Positions 53,258 through 62,036 of a stretch of DNA of 64,000 nucleotides are shown here, piece by piece. Below the pieces are notes generated by a model. The model was given only the letters and a program-made list of their open reading frames with translations. It did not search any database and was not told the DNA's origin. The stretch comes from Sphingobium ummariense RL-3 (GTDB taxonomy: Bacteria; Pseudomonadota; Alphaproteobacteria; Sphingomonadales; Sphingomonadaceae): assembly GCF_000447205.1 (NCBI RefSeq), contig NZ_AUWY01000136.1, forward strand, positions 62,001-126,000, in the 5' to 3' direction. Every line of letters begins with the position of its first letter. Within the stretch, counting starts at the first letter, position 1. The position numbers and the translations under genes were made by a program.

Positions 53258-54748
53258 TCAGTCGCCACCCCGGATGCGATATTTTGCGGGTTCCTGCTTC
53301 AGCACCGGCCTGCCACCTGCGAGGGAGACACGGAAATTCTCCAGCTGCGGATCGGCGGTCCGCTCCATCTCGCCGAGCATCAGCCGCTTCATCTCGTCTG
53401 CCTTCGCCCGATGGGCCGGATCGTCGATGAGATTTCGCCGCTGGCCTGGATCAGCCTCCAGATCATAGAGAGCCATGGGATAGCCCATGACATATTGCCG
53501 CACGCGGGCCGCGATGCGCGGGTCCGTCTCCGCGGCCTTTGCCATTGCGGGGTAGGTGAGGCCCCACATGCTCTCGATCTTGAGCTGCGTCTTGCCATCG
53601 GCCCAGGCGGTGTAGTGGAAGGCGTAGCGGCGGTCTTGCAAGGTACGGGAAGGATAGAGGAATCCGCTCGACACATAGTCGACATAGGACATGATGAACG
53701 GACGGCTCCGTGCCGTTTCGCCCTTCATCATCGGGACCCAAGATTGTCCGTCCAGGTCGGCAATGGGTTTGGCGTGCAACAGATCCAGCAGCGTCGGCAG
53801 GATGTCGAGGTTGGTGGTGAGCATATCGAACCGCTCGGGCTTGGCCATGCCGGGATAGCGTAGCAGGACCGGCGTGCGGATGCCATGATCGTACACGCTC
53901 GCCTTTGCGAAGGGCATGGGCATGCCATGATCTGCCACGAAAAGGATGATCGTGTCGTCCCAAGCGCCGCTGTCCTTCAGCGCCTTCAGGATATTGCCGA
54001 TGGCTATGTCCAGTCGCTGCACCGAATTCCAGTATTGCGCCATTTCTTCCCGAATGTCGGGCAGGTCTTCCAGATTGGGCGGGATCGGCACCTCCCCGGC
54101 CTTGAGCGGGCGAGGGATACGGTAGGGGCCGGTCTGGTCATGATCCAGTTCCCGCGCATCCTCGCTACCGTAGAAGGGGCGATGGGGATCGTTGATATTG
54201 CAGTTGATGAAGAAGGGTTTGTACTGGGCCTGCGCCTCCGTGACCGCCAGCCGCAGCATGTCGGCATGGACCATGACATGACGGTCCTTCCCCTCCTGCT
54301 TCATGTCCCACGGGAAGGAGGAGGCGGGTTGCATATGGCCGATCTTGTGGCTTGCCGCGCAATAATAGCCTTCGCCGGACAAAGCGCTGCACAGCGTCGG
54401 CGTGCCCTCCTTCATGGGGAAAAATCCGTTGCCGCCATTTTTGTGCGGCAGCAGTCCGCTCATGAACGCCTGCCGCGACGGCATGCAGATCGGCGCGACG
54501 GTCCGCACCTGCTCGAACACATGGCTTTGCGCTGCCAGGCCGTCGAGATTGGGCGTCAGCCCCCTACGGCCGTTCATGAAGCCCAGCGCCGACCAGTCCA
54601 CATCGTCGGAAGTGATGAGAAGCAGATTGTGCCGCTTACGCGGGTCGCGCTTCACATAGTCCACAGCTCGTGCATAGCCGGGAAGCGCAGCCATGATTGC
54701 GGCCGCCGCACTCGCCTGTAGAAACTGTCGTTTGCGGTGGTTGATCAT
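53258..54748 (-). CDS. Sulfatase D, iduronate-2-sulfatase-like, exported (496 aa)
   Basis: A Tat-like signal (HRKRQFLQASAAAAI, to YARAV) precedes a sulfatase domain with LLLITSDDVDWSALG (metal ligands), C88-M-P-S-R92 (formylglycine site) and ILFVADHGMPMPFAKASVYD. The set of a double Asp, CMPSR and the HKIGHM segment fits iduronate-type S1 sulfatases. ATG 54748 has GGAGG upstream. It is divergent from the secreted GH3 enzyme and 100 bases upstream of the LacI gene. It needs the FGE encoded 15 kb away. Confidence 0.9.
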   Translation of the reverse strand: MINHRKRQFLQASAAAAIMAALPGYARAVDYVKRDPRKRHNLLLITSDDVDWSALGFMNGRRGLTPNLDGLAAQSHVFEQVRTVAPICMPSRQAFMSGLLPHKNGGNGFFPMKEGTPTLCSALSGEGYYCAASHKIGHMQPASSFPWDMKQEGKDRHVMVHADMLRLAVTEAQAQYKPFFINCNINDPHRPFYGSEDARELDHDQTGPYRIPRPLKAGEVPIPPNLEDLPDIREEMAQYWNSVQRLDIAIGNILKALKDSGAWDDTIILFVADHGMPMPFAKASVYDHGIRTPVLLRYPGMAKPERFDMLTTNLDILPTLLDLLHAKPIADLDGQSWVPMMKGETARSRPFIMSYVDYVSSGFLYPSRTLQDRRYAFHYTAWADGKTQLKIESMWGLTYPAMAKAAETDPRIAARVRQYVMGYPMALYDLEADPGQRRNLIDDPAHRAKADEMKRLMLGEMERTADPQLENFRVSLAGGRPVLKQEPAKYRIRGGD

Positions 54749-54858
54749 CTGGTCCTCCCTAAATGTCGGTCTCGCGTCACGTCGCAAAGCCGTTAGACGA
54801 GCCAATGACATAAAGCGTTCATTGAAATGCACTCTTGCCCAATTCGGCAGCTTAATCA

Positions 54859-54872
54859 ATATAGCGCTAAAT
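54859..54872. promoter_or_regulatory. Candidate LacI operator between sulfatase D and the secreted GH3 enzyme
   Basis: ATATAGCGCTAAAT is palindromic in 12 of 14 positions with a central CG, the usual form of LacI-family sites, and lies 30 bases before the GH3 start. It agrees with 11 of 14 bases of the site at 45495-45508, giving a shared form ATWTAGCGYTAMAT. The local LacI regulator 1 is the likely protein. Inference from pattern. Confidence 0.45.
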
Positions 54873-54901
54873 CTAATTCACGGTGAAAATGGGGGAGAGG
54901 C

Positions 54902-56869
54902 ATGAACTGGGCGGCGCGGCAGGGACGCTTTCAACTGAGCCTTTTGGCAGTTGCCGGACTGCTGGGATCGGCTGCTCCGTTGCCCGGTACAGCTCGGGAA
55001 TCAGGTCAGTGGAGAGACCTTAACCGGAACAAGAAGCTCGATCGCTATGAGGACCCTCTTCTATCCACCAAGGAGCGTGTCGATGACCTGATCGCACGGA
55101 TGACGATTGAAGAAAAAGCCGGTTTAATGGTGCATTCGAGTTTGCCGGCCGAAGACTCGGAGATCGGCGCGTCGTCGAAAGGCTATGACATGCCGCGCGT
55201 ACGGTCGCTGATCGAAGAGGGCAAGATCAATAGCTTCATCACGCGACTGGTGGTCACCCCAGCGGAGTTCGCGCGCCAGAATAATATGGTTCAGAAAATC
55301 GCCGAGGGCACCCGCCTCGGTATTCCGGTCACGATCAGCACCGATCCGCGTCATCATTTCCAGGCAACTCTGGGTGCGAGTACGACCGGAGGCGGCTTTA
55401 CGCTCTGGCCGGATACATTGGGTTTCGCTGCGCTCGGAGACGCCAACCTTGTTCGCCGGTTCGGCGACATTGCGCGGCAGGAGTATCGCGCGGTTGGCAT
55501 TCACATGGCCTTGTCTCCCCAGGCTGACGTTGGCAGCGAACCACGCTGGTCGCGCTTTTCCGCCACTTTTGGTTCCGATCCCGCGGCCATCTCCCGCCTT
55601 GCGGGGGCCTATGTCGAAGGCTTCCAGGGTGGGGCATCCGGTGTCACACGCGAAGGCGTGGCAACGGTGGTGAAGCATTGGGTCGGCTATGGCGCTGAAC
55701 CGAATGGGTTTGATGGCCACAATTATTACGGTGGTCACGTCACTTTGAGCGAAACGTCCTTTGCCGATCATGTCCGCGCGTTCGAAGGCCCGTTGGCCGC
55801 GAGGAGCGAAGGGGTCATGCCGACCTACGTTGCTTTGCGTGGCGTTAAAATTGATGGAAAACTGGTTGAACCAGTAGGCGCCGGTTTTAGCAAACAGCTA
55901 TTATCTGGCCTGCTCCGGCGTGAAAAGGCATATCAGGGCCTCATCATTTCAGATTGGGCGATTACGCGCGACTGCCCGGAAAGTTGTGTAGCGCCTAGCG
56001 CGGAAAATCCGCAGACGCCCTCAGCCATCGGCATGCCTTGGGGTGTCGAAAAGCTGACTGTTCCTGACCGCTTTGCGAAGGGCATAGATGCCGGCATCGA
56101 TCAATTTGGCGGCGTGGACGATGCCGCACCCGTATTGGCAGCAGTGCGGAGTGGCGCGGTTAGCGAGCCGCGTATCGACGAGTCGGTTCGGCGGATATTG
56201 TTACTGAAGTTCCGCCTGGGGCTGTTCGATAACCCCTATGTCGACGAAGAAGGCGCGAGAAAGATGGTAGGGAGCGCGACATGGCAGCGCGAGGCTGACG
56301 AGGCTCAGAGGCAAAGCCAGATCCTTCTGCGAAACGAAGGCGCCATCCTGCCGCTGAATGCTCGGCAGAAAATCTGGCTTTTCGGTGCGGATGCAAAGCC
56401 CTTCAAGGCGGCGGGCTATAGCGTGGTGGACGATCCGGCCGATGCCGATGTCGCGCTGGTGCGGACCGCAACGCCTTTTGAAAAACTGCACCCTCACCAC
56501 TTTTTCGGATCGCGCCAGCACGAGGGTCGGCTGGACTTCCGCGAGAATGATCCTGCAATGGCCGCCCTGAAGCGGGCCGCCGCCCACGTGCCGGTCATAT
56601 TAGCCGTCGAGATGGATCGGCCGGCTGTGCTGACCAACGTTCTTCCTTACAGCAAGGCTGTCCTGGTCAATTTCGGAACCAGCGACGCGATCTTGGTCGA
56701 CATCCTGTCAGGCCGGAGCAGGATTTGTGGCCATCTGCCATTCGCCCTTCCGGACTCCATGGCGGCGGTAGAACAGCAGCGATCCGACATCTCCGACGAT
56801 GAAAAGCCGCTGTTCCGACATGGCGCGGGACTTTGTCTGAGAGGTGGTGGGGCCAAGGCACCTCGTTAA
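54902..56869 (+). CDS. Secreted GH3 family beta-glycosidase (655 aa)
   Basis: A signal peptide (FQLSLLAVAGLLGSAAPLPG) precedes a GH3 enzyme of the exo-beta-glucosidase type: LIARMTIEEKAGLMVHSS, IPVTISTDPRHHF, VVKHWVGYGAEPNGFDGHNY and the nucleophile Asp351 in GLIISDWAIT, then the C-terminal alpha/beta domain (SQILLRNEGAILPLN). It probably releases glucose, xylose or a similar sugar in the periplasm. It is divergent from sulfatase D with a LacI-type palindrome between, so both should respond to the same signal. An IS5-family element follows 11 bases after its stop. Confidence 0.9.
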   Translation: MNWAARQGRFQLSLLAVAGLLGSAAPLPGTARESGQWRDLNRNKKLDRYEDPLLSTKERVDDLIARMTIEEKAGLMVHSSLPAEDSEIGASSKGYDMPRVRSLIEEGKINSFITRLVVTPAEFARQNNMVQKIAEGTRLGIPVTISTDPRHHFQATLGASTTGGGFTLWPDTLGFAALGDANLVRRFGDIARQEYRAVGIHMALSPQADVGSEPRWSRFSATFGSDPAAISRLAGAYVEGFQGGASGVTREGVATVVKHWVGYGAEPNGFDGHNYYGGHVTLSETSFADHVRAFEGPLAARSEGVMPTYVALRGVKIDGKLVEPVGAGFSKQLLSGLLRREKAYQGLIISDWAITRDCPESCVAPSAENPQTPSAIGMPWGVEKLTVPDRFAKGIDAGIDQFGGVDDAAPVLAAVRSGAVSEPRIDESVRRILLLKFRLGLFDNPYVDEEGARKMVGSATWQREADEAQRQSQILLRNEGAILPLNARQKIWLFGADAKPFKAAGYSVVDDPADADVALVRTATPFEKLHPHHFFGSRQHEGRLDFRENDPAMAALKRAAAHVPVILAVEMDRPAVLTNVLPYSKAVLVNFGTSDAILVDILSGRSRICGHLPFALPDSMAAVEQQRSDISDDEKPLFRHGAGLCLRGGGAKAPR

Positions 56870-56880
56870 CGACCTCCCTA

Positions 56881-57716
56881 GGCTCAGGACCCATTGATTG
56901 GCTGAGAGCGATGTGATTCAGGCTCCGCGAGGAGACTGAGCATGAGCGACCTGTATTGGCTGACGGACGAGCAGATGGCGCGTTTGTCGCCGTATTTTCC
57001 CAAGAGTCACGGCAAGCCTCGGGTTGATGACCGGCGGGTGCTGAGCGGGATCATCTTCGTCAATCGCAACGGGCTGCGCTGGCGAGACGCGCCCAGGGAA
57101 TACGGTCCGCACAAGACGCTCTACAACCGATGGAAACGGTGGGGCGAGATGGGCGTGTTTGGCCGGATGATGGAGGGTCTGTCCGCCCAGAAAGCCGAAC
57201 CGCAGACCCTCATGATCGATGCGACCTATCTCAAGGCCCACCGCACGGCTTCCAGCCTTGGGGTAAAAAAGGGGATCTCGGCCGCCTGATCGGACGGACC
57301 AAGGGCGGCATGAACACCAAGCTTCACGCCGTCACCGATGCCAACGGCCGCCCCTTGAGCTTCTTCATCACGGCCGGCCAGATCAGCGATTACACCGGCG
57401 CGGCAGCCCTGCTCGATGATCTGCCCAAGGCGCAGTGGATGCTGGCTGACCGGGGCTATGACGCCGAATGGTTCAGGGACGCGCTCGAGCAAAAGGGCAT
57501 CACGCCCTGCATCCCGGGCCGGAAATCCCGTTCCTTTCCAGTGAAATACGACAAGCGCCGATACAAACGCCGCAGCCGCATCGAGATCATGTTCGGCCGC
57601 CTGAAAGACTGGCGCCGTGTGGCAACCCGCTACGACCGCTGCCCAACCGTCTTCTTCTCCGCCATCGCCCTCGCAGCTACCGTGCTCTTCTGGCTGTGAT
57701 CAACGAGTCCTGAGCC
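56881..57716 (+). mobile_element. Complete IS5-family insertion sequence (836 bp)
   Basis: The ends are imperfect inverted repeats of 18 bases with two mismatches: GGCTCAGGACCCATTGAT at 56881-56898 and the complement of GGCTCAGGACTCGTTGAT at 57699-57716. A TA on each side (56879-56880 and 57717-57718) is a likely target duplication. Size, ends and a two-frame transposase fit the IS427-like group of IS5. It sits between the secreted GH3 gene and TonB receptor 2, and seems intact. Confidence 0.88.
56942..57699 (+). CDS. IS5-family transposase made by programmed -1 frameshifting (about 252 aa)
   Basis: The first frame (56942-57289) holds the DNA-binding part (LTDEQMARLSPYFPKSHGKP) and the first catalytic Asp in MIDATYLKAHRTA. 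The second frame carries the rest: second Asp in LADRGYDAEWF and Glu in RIEIMFGRLKDWRRVATRYD. An A-AAA-AAG heptamer at 57265-57271, in the right phase, would shift ribosomes back one base and join them, completing the DDE triad. Each frame alone lacks catalytic residues. Confidence 0.85.
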
Positions 57717-57769
57717 TAAGCAATGTCAGCACCGCTATCGCCAACTGAGGGGACTGCGTCAAACGATGA

Positions 57770-57784
57770 TTGACAGCGCTGCCA
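57770..57784. promoter_or_regulatory. Candidate LacI operator upstream of TonB receptor 2
   Basis: TTGACAGCGCTGCCA is identical over all 15 bases to the site at 61986-62000. The core CAGCGCTG is a perfect palindrome and TGACAGCGCTGCCA is symmetric in 12 of 14 bases, the standard look of LacI-family sites. It lies 109 bases before the receptor start. The second LacI gene of the locus sits between the two sites and is the likely binder. Confidence 0.6.
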
Positions 57785-57892
57785 TAGTGAATTACCGCTA
57801 CATTTCTACGCGCCGTGGGCACGGCGGTTAGATGTCGTAGCTAAAACATAGTTCGGCAGGTCAGATAGACCGCCAAAACAGGGGAGGATAAC

Positions 57893-60817
57893 ATGGCTGG
57901 AGGGCGCCATCGTGAGTTTATGGGCTTTTTGTTGGCGAGCGCTGCGCTCGCATGTTCCGGCACGGCTGCAGCGCAGGAGCAGGTAAGCGAAGCGGACGCC
58001 GCGGGGGAAGGCATCATCGTTACAGGTTCGCGCGTCGTCCGCAATGGTGCAGACATGCCGACGCCCGTCACGGTGGTAGGCGCCGACCTGATCGCTCAGA
58101 CGGGTGCGACCCAGCTCTCCCAGGTCATCAACGATCTTCCAGTAGTGCGTTCCGACGTGAGTGCGACGACTGCCTTCGTCGGCGGTGGCGGCAACGGCCC
58201 CGGCAACAATCTCATCAACCTGCGCGGTCTTGGCGCCGTTCGCACGCTGGTGCTTGTAGACGGGCTGCGCTTTCCCGCTACAACCTTCACCGGCCTGTTT
58301 AACACCGACCTCATTCCCAGTTCGCTGGTATCGCGGCTCGACATAGTCACCGGCGGCGCGTCGGCCGCTTATGGCTCGGACGCGGTGGCGGGTGTCGTCA
58401 ACATCATTCTCAACAACAAGCTGGAAGGCGTGCGGGCCTCCGCCCAATATGGAGTAACCGATGTCGGCGACGCGGAGGAGCAGAAATATTCGTTCGGCGT
58501 CGGCCACAAGTTCCTCGATGGCCGTCTGCACATCATTGCAGGCCTCGATTATCAGGACCGTAAGCGATCAGGCACGTGCTACTCGCGCAGCTGGTGCGCC
58601 CAGGAATATGGCGTCATGTCGAACGCCAACCCGGGTCAGAACGGTCTTCCCGCGCTCATCATTTCGCCTGATGTCCGCTGGGCGCAGAACACACCGGCCG
58701 GCCTCATTGTCAGTTCGCGGCTGACCAGCGCCTTCGGCGGGCAGCAGGTATCCGATGATGGCAAGACCCTTCTACCCTTCACCTTCGGTCAGCTCTACAC
58801 ACCCAACAACAATCAGATGATCGGCGGATCGCGGCGCGGCATCAACCCGGCTGCCGGCGCGTTCGACCTGCAGGGGCCGCAGCAGCGTCTGGCTACTTAT
58901 TTCCGGGCGGAAGCCGAACTCACCGACAAGCTCAATGCGTGGGTGGACACTTCCTACGGCCAGACCGATAATCAGGGCACCTTCGCGCAGCTTCGCTCGG
59001 GCAATCAGAACGCCGCCGGCACGGCACGGTCCGGTCCGCTGAACACCGGCGCCATCACTCTGTCGGTCAACAATCCCTTCCTGCCTGCCCAGTTGCGCCA
59101 GCAGATGCAGCAACTCGGCCTAGCGACCGTCAACATCGGCAAATCGGGCGACGGCCTGCTGGTGCCGATCGTCGATTATCATGTCGAAAGCTACCGTATC
59201 GCCACCGGTCTCAAGGGCGAACTGGGCCGCTGGACATGGGACGCCAACTATGTCCGCGGCGTCAGCAACCTGGACAATGTCGCGCGCAACATCATCAACC
59301 AGGATAATTTTTCGCGTGCGGTGCAGGCCGTCAATGGCACGGGCGCGAATGCCGGTAGAATCGTCTGCGCTGTCAATCAGTCAACAACGACGGATCCCAA
59401 TTGCGAGCCGCTCAACCTGTTTGGCGTAGGAACTGCGAGTTCGGCCGCGCTGCAATATGCCTACGGCACGGCGGTTCAGCGGTCGAAGATCACGCTTGAC
59501 GATATCAGCGCCAATATTCAAGGGCGCCCCTTCGACGTCTGGGGTGGGCCGGTGTCGCTTGCCGCAGGCGTTGAATATCGCCGGGAAAGCATCGCGGCCG
59601 ATGTCGATGCCGTGTCGGCGAGCGGCGCGTTCGTCCAAAATTACAGCCCCTTGCATGGTCGCAGCAAGGTGTTCGAAGCCTATGCCGAAATCAATGTGCC
59701 GCTCCTGTCCAACGTTCCGTGGGCGGAGACGCTTGAGCTCAACGGTGCCGTTCGCCACGCTCATTACAAATTTTCCAGTCCCGAAGCTCCGTTAGCGGGC
59801 GGGGGGGTCGGCCCCGCCGGCTCGAGTTTCAACGCGGTCACATGGAAGCTGGGCGGGGTTTACAAGCCGGTCGACTGGCTTCGCTTTCGCGGCACTATTT
59901 CGCGCGATTTCCGTGCGCCGAACATGAACGAACAATATGTTCTGCCAAATGTGCAGAACTCCGCCATCCTTGATCCTGCAACCAACACGAGTACGCAGGT
60001 CGCGACGCAGTCAGGTGGTAACCCGAACCTGCGTCCCGAAATCTCGCATACCAAGACCTTCGGCATTACACTTCAGCCAACTGCCATCCCGAACCTTCAG
60101 CTGTCGGTCGATTATTACGACATCAAAGTCACCGGCTATATTGCAGCCGTCGGGGGGCCGACCCTGGTGACCCAATGTTTCCAGGGCGCGCAGGACGCCT
60201 GTGCCTTCGTCACCCGCGATGCTAACGGCGTCCTGACCTTCATCCGCAACATTTCGGCCAATGCGAATGAGTTGCAGGTTAAGGGATTCGACGTGGAACT
60301 GAGTTATCGCAAGCAGATCGAGAATATCGGCGTGCTGGACCTGCGCATCCTTGGTACTGCTTATACCAAGTTGACCTATGTCAACGCAGGCTCGCCGCTC
60401 GACGGCAAATGCCAGAATGGCACCGTCACGCAGCAGGCCTATCCCAGCATGTCCTGCTACCAGATCAACACGCGTCTCAACTTCACCAGTGGGCCGCTTA
60501 CTCTTGGCATGCAAACGCGCTACATTCCAAAAGGGAAATTCGGCACGACCTATGTCGGGCCGGAGGATGACGGCTATAGTCCGACGCTGCCGAACAGCAT
60601 TAGCGACAACCGCGTCAAAGCGATCACCTATGTGGACCTGAACGCCAGCTACCGCTTCATCGACAATGGCCGCTTCATGGTGGAGGCATTCGGTGCAATC
60701 AAGAATGCCTTCGACGCTGATCCGCCGGTTGCGCCGGCGAACAATATCGGCACCAACGCCAATCTGTACGACGTGCTGGGCCGCACCTTCCGGTTTGGCG
60801 TACGCATGTCTTATTGA
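57893..60817 (+). CDS. TonB-dependent receptor 2 (974 aa)
   Basis: A signal peptide ends at GTAAAQE; the TonB box region is GEGIIVTGSRVVRNGADMPT, the plug has NLINLRGLGAVRTLVLVDGL and VTGGASAAYGSDAVAGVVNI, and a large barrel follows, ending GVRMSY. Long receptors with the AAYGSDAVAGVVN plug are the type commonly found in carbohydrate loci. ATG 57893 has GGGAGG upstream. A LacI-type palindrome lies upstream. The IS5 element separates it from the GH3 gene on its left. Confidence 0.92.
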   Translation: MAGGRHREFMGFLLASAALACSGTAAAQEQVSEADAAGEGIIVTGSRVVRNGADMPTPVTVVGADLIAQTGATQLSQVINDLPVVRSDVSATTAFVGGGGNGPGNNLINLRGLGAVRTLVLVDGLRFPATTFTGLFNTDLIPSSLVSRLDIVTGGASAAYGSDAVAGVVNIILNNKLEGVRASAQYGVTDVGDAEEQKYSFGVGHKFLDGRLHIIAGLDYQDRKRSGTCYSRSWCAQEYGVMSNANPGQNGLPALIISPDVRWAQNTPAGLIVSSRLTSAFGGQQVSDDGKTLLPFTFGQLYTPNNNQMIGGSRRGINPAAGAFDLQGPQQRLATYFRAEAELTDKLNAWVDTSYGQTDNQGTFAQLRSGNQNAAGTARSGPLNTGAITLSVNNPFLPAQLRQQMQQLGLATVNIGKSGDGLLVPIVDYHVESYRIATGLKGELGRWTWDANYVRGVSNLDNVARNIINQDNFSRAVQAVNGTGANAGRIVCAVNQSTTTDPNCEPLNLFGVGTASSAALQYAYGTAVQRSKITLDDISANIQGRPFDVWGGPVSLAAGVEYRRESIAADVDAVSASGAFVQNYSPLHGRSKVFEAYAEINVPLLSNVPWAETLELNGAVRHAHYKFSSPEAPLAGGGVGPAGSSFNAVTWKLGGVYKPVDWLRFRGTISRDFRAPNMNEQYVLPNVQNSAILDPATNTSTQVATQSGGNPNLRPEISHTKTFGITLQPTAIPNLQLSVDYYDIKVTGYIAAVGGPTLVTQCFQGAQDACAFVTRDANGVLTFIRNISANANELQVKGFDVELSYRKQIENIGVLDLRILGTAYTKLTYVNAGSPLDGKCQNGTVTQQAYPSMSCYQINTRLNFTSGPLTLGMQTRYIPKGKFGTTYVGPEDDGYSPTLPNSISDNRVKAITYVDLNASYRFIDNGRFMVEAFGAIKNAFDADPPVAPANNIGTNANLYDVLGRTFRFGVRMSY

Positions 60818-60835
60818 TCCAGTAGTTTTTCGGAA

Positions 60836-60872
60836 GATACGGCCGTCCTGGCTAGATGGGGGCGGCCGTATC
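60836..60872 (+). terminator. Hairpin after TonB receptor 2
   Basis: GATACGGCCG at 60836-60845 and CGGCCGTATC at 60863-60872 form a perfect ten-base stem with a 17-base loop, 19 bases after the receptor stop. No clear T-run follows, so it may be a Rho-assisted terminator or processing hairpin. It separates the receptor from LacI regulator 2. Confidence 0.55.
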
Positions 60873-60942
60873 GCATTCTGCCTCACGGCATCCGATCCAG
60901 GAATTTGCATCTTTCCGCCTGCTGCCATAGCGACTGTAGGAC

Positions 60943-61977
60943 ATGGATTGGTCGACGGAGCGGATCTTGGTCACGATCTACGATGTGGCGAACAAGGCGG
61001 GCGTGGGCATGAAAACCGTTTCCCGCGTCCTCAACGATGAAGCGCATGTCCGCCCTGCGATGAGGGCGCGCGTGCTTCAGGCGATCGAGGAACTGGGCTA
61101 CCGGCCCAACCTGGCGGCTCGGCAACTTGCCGCGAACCGTTCGTTTCTCATCAGCTTCATCATGAATGATGTGACCAGCAGCTACCAGACCAGCATGTTG
61201 GTGGCGGCCTCGGCCGAATGTCGGCGACGCAATTATCATCTGGTAGTCGAAATCATGGAACCGGACGAGAGCGCGACCGGGCTGGTGGAGCGCGTTATGG
61301 CGAATCTGCGGCCTGATGGCATCATGCTGGTGCCGCCGCTCAGCAACGACGCCGATCTCATCCAGGCGATCGCCAATAGGGGAACCAAGCTGGTCAGAGT
61401 TGCTGCCACACTGCAGGGTTATGGCCATGTCGTTCCGGTCAGGGACACCGAGGTCAGCCAGAAACTGGTCGCGCACCTCCTCGCGTCGGGCAAAAAGCGC
61501 ATTGCCTTGATCGCGCCGCCTTATGCGAAAGCGGCAGCGCATGAACGGGTGACGGGCTATAAGCTGGCGCTCGCCGCCGCGGAACTTCCGCTGGAATCGG
61601 ACTACATAGTGCAGGGGGATTTTACTTTCGCATCAGGCAAGTCTGCCACCGAACGGCTTTTGGGCCTGCCGCAGCCACCCGATGCGATTTTCGCGGCCAA
61701 CGACGCCATGGCTCTGGGCGCTATGGCAGTACTGCAGCAAAGGGGCATCGGCATCCCCGAAGACATGGCGGTGGCCGGCTTTGACGATTCGCCGGGCAGC
61801 CGGACGGTCTATCCACCGCTGACGACAGTGCGTCAGCCGATTTCAGGCATGGCTCGCGACGCGATAGCCAAATTGCTGGGCGGCCCCGTCGATCAGGAAC
61901 CGCTCGTGCCCGAACTGATCATCCGTGGCTCGACGCAGGTCGGCTTTGTTGAGACGGTGATCGCCCAAGATAAGTAA
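60943..61977 (+). CDS. LacI family regulator 2 (344 aa)
   Basis: A helix-turn-helix at about residues 11-36 (TIYDVANKAGVGMKTVSRVL) and the hinge GYRPNLAARQLA are followed by a full sensor domain (IFAANDAMALGAMAVLQQRG, GFDDSPGSRTVYPPLTTVRQ). It lies between two identical 15-base palindromes, one before TonB receptor 2 and one before sulfatase E, so it most likely represses both. The sensor is of the sugar-binding type. Start at ATG 60943; the HTH could also begin from a slightly later codon. Confidence 0.88.
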   Translation: MDWSTERILVTIYDVANKAGVGMKTVSRVLNDEAHVRPAMRARVLQAIEELGYRPNLAARQLAANRSFLISFIMNDVTSSYQTSMLVAASAECRRRNYHLVVEIMEPDESATGLVERVMANLRPDGIMLVPPLSNDADLIQAIANRGTKLVRVAATLQGYGHVVPVRDTEVSQKLVAHLLASGKKRIALIAPPYAKAAAHERVTGYKLALAAAELPLESDYIVQGDFTFASGKSATERLLGLPQPPDAIFAANDAMALGAMAVLQQRGIGIPEDMAVAGFDDSPGSRTVYPPLTTVRQPISGMARDAIAKLLGGPVDQEPLVPELIIRGSTQVGFVETVIAQDK

Positions 61978-61985
61978 CCCTGTCG

Positions 61986-62000
61986 TTGACAGCGCTGCCA
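61986..62000. promoter_or_regulatory. Candidate LacI operator upstream of sulfatase E
   Basis: TTGACAGCGCTGCCA, the same 15 bases as at 57770-57784, nine bases after the LacI 2 stop and 37 bases before the sulfatase start. The TTGACA could serve as a -35, in which case the bound repressor would cover the promoter. No matching -10 is clear. Confidence 0.6.
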
Positions 62001-62036
62001 ATTTCGATATCCCTTGCAGAAAATGAAGGAGGGATG

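Noticed and set aside
57770..57784. TTGACA inside the palindrome taken as a perfect -35 promoter box
   Set aside because: Neither copy has a reasonable -10 at 16-18 bases. The exact repeat of all 15 bases and the dyad symmetry fit an operator better, though an overlapping promoter is not excluded.
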